Source: Geobacter sp. UBA6151
Lineage (GTDB): Bacteria; Desulfobacterota; Desulfuromonadia; Geobacterales; Pseudopelobacteraceae
Reading direction: 5' to 3'
Assembly: GCA_002423105.1 (NCBI GenBank)
Contig: DIUT01000017.1
Location: 1-12,976, forward strand
Length of the DNA stretch: 12,976 nt
Numbering within the stretch: position 1 is the first letter of the stretch; every line of letters begins with the position of its first letter. Below are positions 1 through 4,821 of this stretch, in pieces. The notes beneath the pieces were generated by a model. The model was given only the letters and a program-made list of their open reading frames with translations, had not been told where the DNA came from and made no database searches. The position numbers and the translations under genes were made by a program.

Positions 1-105
1 TTCCAGTTCAAGGATGATATCAAGGCGGCGAGGAATTCGGCGACGCAGGCGTACACGGAAGTACGTCGAGGAGACGAAGACGAGCCAACGAAGATAGGGC
101 CTTGA
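1..105 (+). other. Open 3' end of an unidentified ORF, or dispersed repeat
   Basis: Frame 1 is open from the window edge to a TGA at 103-105 and would encode 34 residues, ending in a charged tail (EVRRGDEDEPTKIGP). No domain is recognisable. The DNA has a 5-bp inverted repeat (CGTAC at 50-54, GTACG at 61-65) followed by a purine-rich GACGAAGACGAG stretch. From memory, similar GACGCAGGCGTAC…GTACGTCGAGGA sequences recur at gene ends in Geobacteraceae genomes, so this may be a dispersed repeat and not true coding sequence. I cannot choose between the two from this window. Confidence 0.25.
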
Positions 106-136
106 AATGGAATCGGAATAATACTGTCTTGATGAC

Positions 137-166
137 TTGACAGCCGGAATTTGATGTACATACCAT
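137..166 (+). promoter_or_regulatory. Candidate sigma-70 promoter of the uracil-DNA glycosylase gene
   Basis: A perfect −35 hexamer TTGACA (137-142) is followed after 18 bases by TACCAT (161-166, 4 of 6 matches to TATAAT). Transcription would begin near 173, leaving a very short leader before the strong Shine-Dalgarno GGAGGTGA at 176-183. Motif match only. Confidence 0.4.
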
Positions 167-187
167 ACGAGCACCGGAGGTGACAAC

Positions 188-1051
188 ATGACAACCAGCA
201 CCACAGACAGATGCTCTTTGCCCTCTCTCTATGCTTCAGCACGGGAATACCTGCAGGAACTGGCCGAAAGTGGCGTGGACGGAATACCGGAAGATCAGGG
301 TCAAGTACTACAGGGGCCAGGGGCCAGGGGCCAGGGGCCAGAAAAGTCAGGCATGGCGAGCAAAGGGACTAAGGGTAGTGTAGCTACCACCTGGACCCCG
401 GACCCTGGACCCCGGCCCCTGGACCCTGCCTCTCAGTCCCTTGAAGCAGTCCGGCACGAGCTAGGTGATTGCCAGCGCTGCGCCCTTGCCGCCACCCGCA
501 CTAATCTGGTGTTCGGCAGCGGCAATCCCCAGGCTGATCTGCTGTTTGTAGGCGAAGCGCCCGGTGCCGACGAGGACCGGCAGGGAGTGCCCTTTGTGGG
601 AGAAGCCGGACAGATACTGACCCGGATCATCACGGCAATGGGATTGAGCCGTCAGGAGGTGTACATCTGCAACGTGCTGAAATGCCGTCCACCGGGCAAC
701 CGGAACCCCCACAAGGATGAGATTGAACGGTGCTCGCCATTTCTGCTGGGACAGGTTCAGGCCATCAGACCAAAGGCCATTGTTGCTCTGGGCACCTTTG
801 CAGCCCAGACCCTGCTGGGCAGTAAGGAACCGATCTCCCGCATGCGCGGTAAATTCCATGATTACCACGGAATTCCGCTGATGCCGACCTTTCACCCGTC
901 ATTTTTACTGCGTAACAAGGCGGATAAACAGCGTTACTGGGAGGTATGGGAAGATATGGTGCAGGTACTGCAGAAGCTTGGGCTACCGGTACCGGAGAAA
1001 CAGGGGCCAGGGGCCAAGGGCCAGGGGCCGGAAAAACAGGGTCAAGGGTAA
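188..1051 (+). CDS. udg: Type 4 uracil-DNA glycosylase with repeat-derived insertions
   Basis: This 287-residue protein is a family 4 (iron-sulfur) uracil-DNA glycosylase, which removes uracil arising from cytosine deamination and starts base excision repair. The enzyme core is about residues 84-268. Four cysteines fit the [4Fe-4S] ligands: C95 and C98 (CQRC), C166 (KCRPPGNRNP) and C182. Active-site motif 1 is GEAPGADED (122-130), with PFVG at 135-138 and the second motif HPSFLL at 236-241. The start is ATG 188, 4 bases after GGAGGTGA. The oddity is low-complexity sequence outside the core: residues 42-53 (QGPGARGQGPEK) and the tail from 272 (QGPGAKGQGPEK) are nearly identical, and residues 70-80 are Pro/Asp-rich. 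All three come from a 7-bp DNA repeat. The gene converges on the NlpC/P60 gene, with stops 1 base apart. Family assignment is strong; whether the extra segments affect function is unknown. Confidence 0.93.
   Translation: MTTSTTDRCSLPSLYASAREYLQELAESGVDGIPEDQGQVLQGPGARGQGPEKSGMASKGTKGSVATTWTPDPGPRPLDPASQSLEAVRHELGDCQRCALAATRTNLVFGSGNPQADLLFVGEAPGADEDRQGVPFVGEAGQILTRIITAMGLSRQEVYICNVLKCRPPGNRNPHKDEIERCSPFLLGQVQAIRPKAIVALGTFAAQTLLGSKEPISRMRGKFHDYHGIPLMPTFHPSFLLRNKADKQRYWEVWEDMVQVLQKLGLPVPEKQGPGAKGQGPEKQGQG
311..341 (+). repeat. 7-bp tandem repeat array (CAGGGGC)4 inside the glycosylase gene
   Basis: Four perfect units of CAGGGGC plus a partial fifth. Three units make 21 bases, so the array reads as a GPGARGQ-type heptapeptide, and a 7-bp period keeps the frame only in multiples of three units. 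It lies before the enzyme core, so it could expand or contract without damaging the catalytic domain. Confidence 0.9.
363..442. repeat. Inverted repeat bracketing a repeat-rich segment in the glycosylase gene
   Basis: AAGGGACTAAG (363-373) and CTCAGTCCCTT (432-442) are inverted copies matching at 10 of 11 positions. They enclose a small hairpin (GGTAG 374-378, CTACC 384-388) and the CYGGMCC array at 391-428. The arrangement resembles a small non-autonomous insertion. No target duplication was identified. Confidence 0.45.
391..428 (-). repeat. 7-bp tandem array, opposite orientation (CYGGMCC)5
   Basis: Five degenerate 7-bp units (CTGGACC, CCGGACC, CTGGACC, CCGGCCC, CTGGACC) plus CTG. On the − strand they read GGTCCAG/GGGCCGG, the same family as the CAGGGGC arrays at 311-341 and 1001-1031. 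In the protein they give a WTPDPGPRPLDP-like stretch. Confidence 0.8.
1001..1031 (+). repeat. 7-bp tandem repeat array at the 3' end of the glycosylase gene
   Basis: Units CAGGGGC, CAGGGGC, CAAGGGC, CAGGGGC and then CGG: the same repeat, frame and copy number as at 311-341, again followed by an AAAA run and CAGG. It encodes the C-terminal extension after the last expected helix of the enzyme. Two copies in the same frame of one gene suggest either duplication of one array or two independent in-frame insertions. Confidence 0.9.
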
Positions 1052-1052
1052 T

Positions 1053-1931
1053 TCAGATCCAGCGGCGCACGACAAAAAGCGCCGCTTTTCCTTCACCATT
1101 TGGCCATTTATCTGCCGGAGTACGTGTCTTCATCAGGTCCAGCAAACGTTTCTTGAGCGGTGTGGTCACGACACCGCCATGTCCCGGCTGTCCACAACGC
1201 AGAATGCTTTCAATGGCAGTTTCCCGGTCTAGCACGATAATAACGTGCCCCTTCCAGACAAGCAGATCAAGGGGACGCAGGCCGGAAACTATCTGGTCAG
1301 CGCTCAGCCCGGCAACCGGCACTGCCACGCCGAAAGAAACCAGATCAGCGGTATTACGCAGCGTGAAACCATTAGTGGCCTCATACAACAGGCCGGAGCA
1401 GTCCAGTCCCGCATAGTTTCCAGCAACCCCCTGCCGCAGGTTGCCTCCCCAGACATAGGGCAGCCCCACAGCACTGCGCAAGAACGCCAGTACGGCACTC
1501 TTTTCCGGATGCGGTACAGTTCTTGAGGGAGAGGGAGTTGTTCGAAATTTGAGGAATGACTGATTTACAAACAGACGGACAGAGTCCGGCGCCCGGTAAT
1601 CAGGAGTGGTCACTTCCACAACCTGCTGCATCCGCCGCACTACCGTGAACGGAGTGCCGGGCAAGGCGATAAATTCCAGTTCACGCGCCTGACCACAGCT
1701 ATCAGTTTCAGGAGTGGTACGCGCAGCAGCAGCACTGTGATACACCGGCGCCGCCTGCCGCGCCGCAGCATAGGGTAGTAGTGCAGGCTCTGTTGCCAAC
1801 GCTGAGGCACCTGCAAAAAAGCCGACGACGCAGCACACAGTCGCTACCACTCGACCGGCGCTGCGTCGCACGAAAACAGTCCCCGGGGAACCTGCTGCAA
1901 CAGACTCACATCTGTCAGAACGGGATGTCAT
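1053..1931 (-). CDS. Secreted NlpC/P60-family cysteine peptidase
   Basis: The C-terminal half is an NlpC/P60 domain, a papain-like endopeptidase fold that usually cleaves peptide bonds in peptidoglycan stems. Numbering from the ATG at 1931 (292 aa), the nucleophile is C178 in LDCSGL, preceded by the typical GLPYVWGGN, and the catalytic His is H229 in WKGHVIIVLD. A hydrophobic stretch (residues 29-46, VVATVCCVVGFFAGASALA) is an N-terminal export signal, so the enzyme should act in the periplasm or outer envelope. The region at about 80-130 may be an SH3-like wall-binding domain; I cannot confirm this. Start choice: ATG 1931 overlaps the ssb stop by 17 bases but gives a long n-region. A GTG at 1871, after GGGGA, would give a more typical signal peptide (VRRSAGRVVATV…). 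It lies downstream of ssb and is probably co-transcribed with it. Confidence 0.82.
   Translation of the reverse strand: MTSRSDRCESVAAGSPGTVFVRRSAGRVVATVCCVVGFFAGASALATEPALLPYAAARQAAPVYHSAAAARTTPETDSCGQARELEFIALPGTPFTVVRRMQQVVEVTTPDYRAPDSVRLFVNQSFLKFRTTPSPSRTVPHPEKSAVLAFLRSAVGLPYVWGGNLRQGVAGNYAGLDCSGLLYEATNGFTLRNTADLVSFGVAVPVAGLSADQIVSGLRPLDLLVWKGHVIIVLDRETAIESILRCGQPGHGGVVTTPLKKRLLDLMKTRTPADKWPNGEGKAALFVVRRWI
1061..1089 (+). terminator. Intrinsic terminator of the glycosylase gene, inside the convergent gene
   Basis: AGCGGCGC (1061-1068) and GCGCCGCT (1079-1086) form a perfect 8-bp GC-rich stem with a 10-base loop, followed by TTT (1087-1089). It starts 10 bases after the glycosylase stop and lies within the last codons of the convergent NlpC/P60 gene. 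The T tract is short, so strength is uncertain. Confidence 0.6.
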
Positions 1932-2355
1932 CATCCTGGAACGGCGGTTCATCGTAACTGACCGTGGTGTCGGCAACACCGCCTGCTTCCGGACGTCGCC
2001 CGCCACCTGCCGCGCCATCGCTTCTGCCGCCCAGCATCTGCATCCGGTCACCGACAATTTCAGTGGTATAACGATCATTGCCGTCACGGTCCGTCCATTT
2101 GCGGGTCTGCAAGCGGCCTTCGATATAGACGGTCTTGCCCTTGGCCAGATATTCTCCGGCGATCTCAGCCAGCTTGCCCCACAGGGTTACCCGGTGCCAT
2201 TCGGTCTTTTCTTCCCAGTCGCCGCTCTGCTTGTTCTTGTACTTTTCGCTTGTGGCAAGGTTGAACGATGCAACCGCCTGTCCCGATGTGGTGTAACGCA
2301 CCTCCGGGTCTTTTCCCAGATTGCCGATCAACATGACTTTATTCAGACTGGCCAT
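1915..2355 (-). CDS. ssb: Single-stranded DNA-binding protein
   Basis: A 146-residue SSB that coats single-stranded DNA during replication, recombination and repair. The OB fold covers about residues 1-110, starting MASLNKVMLIGNLGKDPEVRY and containing the aromatic DNA-contacting residues W53, W59 and W87. A Gly/Arg-rich linker (110-130) follows, and the protein ends in the acidic tip DDDIPF, the docking site for partners such as RecQ, RecO and Pol III chi. Two ATGs are adjacent (2358 and 2355). The second is preferred because it sits 5 bases after the AGGGGG Shine-Dalgarno, whereas the first is too close. Length and domain order are normal for the family. The NlpC/P60 gene follows on the same strand with overlapping ends. 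Confidence 0.96.
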   Translation of the reverse strand: MASLNKVMLIGNLGKDPEVRYTTSGQAVASFNLATSEKYKNKQSGDWEEKTEWHRVTLWGKLAEIAGEYLAKGKTVYIEGRLQTRKWTDRDGNDRYTTEIVGDRMQMLGGRSDGAAGGGRRPEAGGVADTTVSYDEPPFQDDDIPF

Positions 2356-2392
2356 CATGCCCCCCTGTACAGATTGTGTTTCTTAAGTGCTG

Positions 2393-2422
2393 TGTATAGC
2401 ATTGTGTAGCAACATGGCGCAA
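2393..2422 (-). promoter_or_regulatory. Candidate sigma-70 promoter of ssb
   Basis: On the − strand TTGCGC (2422-2417) and TATACA (2398-2393) are separated by 18 bases. Transcription would begin near 2386, about 30 bases before the ssb start. It lies just beyond the terminator of the preceding small gene, where a new promoter is needed. Motif match only. Confidence 0.4.
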
Positions 2423-2469
2423 GACGATTGAACCACTTCAGCCGACAAGCGCAGGTCGGCGCACAATAC

Positions 2470-2501
2470 AAAAAGGCCGTATCGTTGCCGATACGGCCTT
2501 T
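2470..2501 (-). terminator. Intrinsic terminator of the small exported-protein gene
   Basis: A perfect 12-bp stem (AAAGGCCGTATC at 2472-2483, GATACGGCCTTT at 2490-2501) with a 6-base loop. On the − strand the stem runs into five Ts (2474-2470). It begins 23 bases after the stop of the gene at 2525-2749 and separates it from ssb. It could also work weakly on the + strand. Confidence 0.85.
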
Positions 2502-2524
2502 CAACACTACCTTTTGTCAAAGAA

Positions 2525-2749
2525 TTACTTCTTTGCGGGAGCAGCAGGAGCAGCAGGAGCCGCGGCGTCAGCAGCAGGAGCTGCTTCTTTCTTGGCTTTT
2601 TTGGCTTTCTTGGCCTTCTTTGCAGGAGCCTTCTCAGCAGCAGCAGGAGCTGCAGCGTCAGCAGCAGGAGCAGCAGCGGGCTTCTCAGCAGCGAAAGCGA
2701 AACCAGCGAAAGCAACAGTGGTGATGATCATAGCAATAATCTTTTTCAT
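2525..2749 (-). CDS. Small exported Ala/Lys/Pro-rich protein
   Basis: A 74-residue protein of no recognised family. Residues 1-20 (MKKIIAMIITTVAFAGFAFA) are a clear Sec signal peptide with a likely cut after A20. The mature part has only Ala, Pro, Lys, Glu and Asp: two near-copies of AAPAADAAAPAA (26-37 and 56-67) flank a lysine core KKAKKAKKAKK (44-54), and it ends PAKK. It is predicted to be strongly basic and unstructured, and could bind anionic surface or wall polymers; that is speculation. The start is well supported by AGGAGG eight bases upstream. It has its own candidate sigma-54 promoter and terminator, so it is a monocistronic unit between a histidine kinase and ssb. The repeats produce long spurious ORFs in the other frames; the signal peptide, ribosome binding site and terminator single out this one. 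Confidence 0.82.
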   Translation of the reverse strand: MKKIIAMIITTVAFAGFAFAAEKPAAAPAADAAAPAAAEKAPAKKAKKAKKAKKEAAPAADAAAPAAPAAPAKK

Positions 2750-2784
2750 GGGTACATCCTCCTAGAGATTTAATGACTAGTGAG

Positions 2785-2803
2785 AAAGCAGGGACCATGC
2801 CAA
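2785..2803 (-). promoter_or_regulatory. Candidate sigma-54 (−24/−12) promoter
   Basis: The − strand reads TTGGCATGGTCCCTGCTTT. The invariant GG and GC are separated by exactly 10 bases and match the RpoN consensus TGGCAYG-N4-TTGCW at most positions. Transcription would start near 2776, giving a leader of about 27 bases with AGGAGG before the small exported-protein gene. An AT-rich stretch upstream (2805-2880) could hold activator sites, but I found no convincing palindrome there. Confidence 0.6.
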
Positions 2804-2926
2804 AAACGCAAAACTAATTTTAATCGTTTAAATTCAAGATGATATGAAATTTAATCCTAAGCATGATTACAACACGGATCTCTTAATACCTCAAATAAGG
2901 TAGACGCTTCCCGATACCGGTTAGTT

Positions 2927-4345
2927 TTAGTCCGGCATTCCGGCCAACGGCAACATGACCCTGAATTCCGCCCCCAAATCACTATTGCCAGCGCTTATCA
3001 TGCCGCCATGGTTTTGCACAATGCGGCTGACGATTGGCAGTCCCAAGCCAGTGCCCCGCCGCTTGGTCGTAAAGAAAGGGGTGAAAATGCTCGACAGTGA
3101 TTCCTCAGGAATCCCTCCCCCGGTATCCGCCAGCGTGACCACCACCGAAGGCTTTTCCGTATCGCCCCGACTTAACGTCAAACGCAACTCCCCGCCATCG
3201 GGCATTGCCTCTTGGGCATTCACCAACAGGTTTATGAATACCTGTTTCAATTGATGGGCATCTCCAAGCACTTCCCAGTAGCCTTCCGGCAACAGCAAAT
3301 GGCAACTGATCCCCTGCTCTTCAAAGACAATAAAGTAATCTTCAATGCTTTCTCTGATCACCGCGCGCAGGTCAAAGCGGTTGTAGCAGATGGTCGGCTT
3401 TTTGGAGTAGGCCAGCACATCACCCAGCAAGTGCTCAAGACGCTGCACTTCGCCGATGATGGTATCCAGATATTGGCGCTGGGTGGCATCAGGTTCCAGC
3501 AACCTTCCCAGACGGGCGGCAAACCCACCGATGGTGACCAGTGGCGTTTTCAGTTCATGGGACAGGGAGGCCGCCATCTCGCCCAACGCCGCCAGATGCG
3601 CGCCATGCATAAGACGCTGTCGGGCATCCCGCAGCTCTGCATGGGTCTCCTCAAGATTGCGGTAGAGACGGCTGTTTTCCAGCGCCATACCGGACTGGTT
3701 GGCAAACAGCTGCAGCAGTTGCAGCTGTTCATCCTCAATGGGACCGTCAGACAAGGGATTGTCAACAATGATGATCCCCACCAGGCGATCACGGGTGGCA
3801 AGCGGCGCAACAGCAAAAGTTTTCATGTCAAAACGCCGGACAAATCCGCAATCCCGGCATTCCAGACAATCAATGTGGCTGATCCGGCACGGAATACGCT
3901 CCTTTACAACCCGCGAAACAATACGGCAACCATCATCAAGATCAATTCTGGAAGCACGGACATTGCGGCAAAACTCCGACTGCCGCTGCTGTTCCATTGT
4001 CCGGTCGTCAAGATCCCAATGACCGGTGAGCGGATTACCCTCTGTCGTATCGACAATGTGCAAAGCCGACGCATCCTCCCGGCAGATGCCCAGCATCCCC
4101 TGCAGGGTGCAGGTTTTAGGATTATGCAGATAGAGCATGGCCCTGCCGAACAGTTGATTCTGTTCATGCACGAGCGCGGAAAGGATCAGGTGAACCAGCT
4201 TGTTGAGATGAATGGTGGAAAGGAGCGTCGAGCTGAACAGAAAAGAGGTGGCCATATCCTTGGTTCGCGGAAGAGCCTGTGAAGGTAACATCTGGGATAT
4301 GGGGGCCGTAGCGTCGGTCATGACCAGTCTCAGGGCTTCAATCAT
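2927..4345 (-). CDS. Soluble GAF-domain sensor histidine kinase
   Basis: A 472-residue cytoplasmic sensor kinase with no membrane segment. A GAF-like sensor domain (about 35-225) leads through a short coiled coil (225-245) into a HisKA domain with phospho-acceptor H263 (SLSHELKTPL). The ATPase domain has its N box (INLLVNAQEAM, N376), G1 box (ADTGGGI, D407), F box (FTPFFTTK, 421-428) and G2 box (GTGLGLPI, 431-438). It should autophosphorylate and pass phosphate to a response regulator, but none is encoded in the window. The sensor domain has a dense Cys set: C153, C160, C163 and C166, plus C126 and C140, suggesting a metal, Fe-S or thiol redox sensor (inference). No strong ribosome binding site precedes ATG 4345; ATG 4321 and 4255 are alternatives. 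It starts 27 bases after the DksA-like gene, suggesting co-transcription. A sigma-54-type promoter lies downstream, but no direct link is shown. Confidence 0.9.
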   Translation of the reverse strand: MIEALRLVMTDATAPISQMLPSQALPRTKDMATSFLFSSTLLSTIHLNKLVHLILSALVHEQNQLFGRAMLYLHNPKTCTLQGMLGICREDASALHIVDTTEGNPLTGHWDLDDRTMEQQRQSEFCRNVRASRIDLDDGCRIVSRVVKERIPCRISHIDCLECRDCGFVRRFDMKTFAVAPLATRDRLVGIIIVDNPLSDGPIEDEQLQLLQLFANQSGMALENSRLYRNLEETHAELRDARQRLMHGAHLAALGEMAASLSHELKTPLVTIGGFAARLGRLLEPDATQRQYLDTIIGEVQRLEHLLGDVLAYSKKPTICYNRFDLRAVIRESIEDYFIVFEEQGISCHLLLPEGYWEVLGDAHQLKQVFINLLVNAQEAMPDGGELRLTLSRGDTEKPSVVVTLADTGGGIPEESLSSIFTPFFTTKRRGTGLGLPIVSRIVQNHGGMISAGNSDLGAEFRVMLPLAGMPD

Positions 4346-4372
4346 GAACTGTTGAACAGTAAACGGGAAACG

Positions 4373-4729
4373 TCAGGTGCGCTTTTCCTTCTGTTCTTCC
4401 TCGATCTTGCAATCAATACACTGGGTAGTAACCGGCCGTGCTTTCAAACGGGCTTCACTGATCTCGGCTCCGCAATCCTCACAAACCCCGTAACTGCCAC
4501 CCTCAATCCGACCCAGCGCTTCTTTGATCTTGCCCAGCAGTTTACGTTCACGATCCCGTATCCGCAGTTCAAAGGTACGGTCGGATTCCTGCGTGGCACG
4601 GTCGGTGGGATCAGGGAAATGAGATGCATCATCAGCCATCTCGTGGACGGTTTTACCGGCCTCGGAAAGCAGCGCTTTCATCTCATCCAGCAGCAACTGC
4701 CGGAATTGTTCAAGTTTCTCAGCGTCCAT
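4373..4729 (-). CDS. dksA: DksA/TraR-family zinc-finger transcription factor
   Basis: A 118-residue protein of the DksA/TraR family, which enters the RNA polymerase secondary channel and, usually with ppGpp, adjusts initiation at rRNA and stress promoters. Residues 1-80 form the helical coiled coil with the tip motif D40-P-T-D43-R-A45, matching the DxxDxA of active DksA proteins. The C-terminal zinc finger has C83, C86, C104 and C107 (CEDC…CIDC). It is shorter than the 151-residue E. coli DksA but typical of delta-proteobacterial versions. The start is supported by GAGGAG just before ATG 4729. It lies 92 bases after radA and 27 before the histidine kinase gene, all on the same strand. The family is certain; the choice between DksA itself and a paralogue is not. 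Confidence 0.9.
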   Translation of the reverse strand: MDAEKLEQFRQLLLDEMKALLSEAGKTVHEMADDASHFPDPTDRATQESDRTFELRIRDRERKLLGKIKEALGRIEGGSYGVCEDCGAEISEARLKARPVTTQCIDCKIEEEQKEKRT

Positions 4730-4821
4730 GACTCTCCTCGAATCAGTTGGAGTATCTGCGGCATGGGTGATAATTTGCTGATATTAGTGAGTTTGGCTGC
4801 GCAAGTCCAGTAAAAAGTATG

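Noticed and set aside
311..428. Repeat clusters in the glycosylase gene considered as a CRISPR array
   Set aside because: The 7-bp units are directly tandem without spacers and are translated in frame.
2441..2460. Hairpin GCCGAC / GTCGGC between the small-gene terminator and the ssb promoter
   Set aside because: A 6-bp stem without a T tract on either strand. Too weak to call as terminator or operator.
2383..2765. Several Leu-, Gln- or Ala-rich ORFs on both strands around the small exported-protein gene
   Set aside because: They are other-frame readings of the GCAGCAGGAGC-type codon repeats. Only the 2525-2749 frame has a signal peptide, an AGGAGG site and a following terminator.
3212..4282. 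A 356-codon ORF on the + strand, antisense to the histidine kinase gene
   Set aside because: The − strand frame carries all kinase motifs in order. The antisense product shows no recognisable domain and no clear ribosome binding site.
4348..4360. Short palindrome ACTGTTGAACAGT between the DksA-like and kinase genes
   Set aside because: Only 6 bp per arm and a single copy. No matching site elsewhere in the window, so no operator claim.
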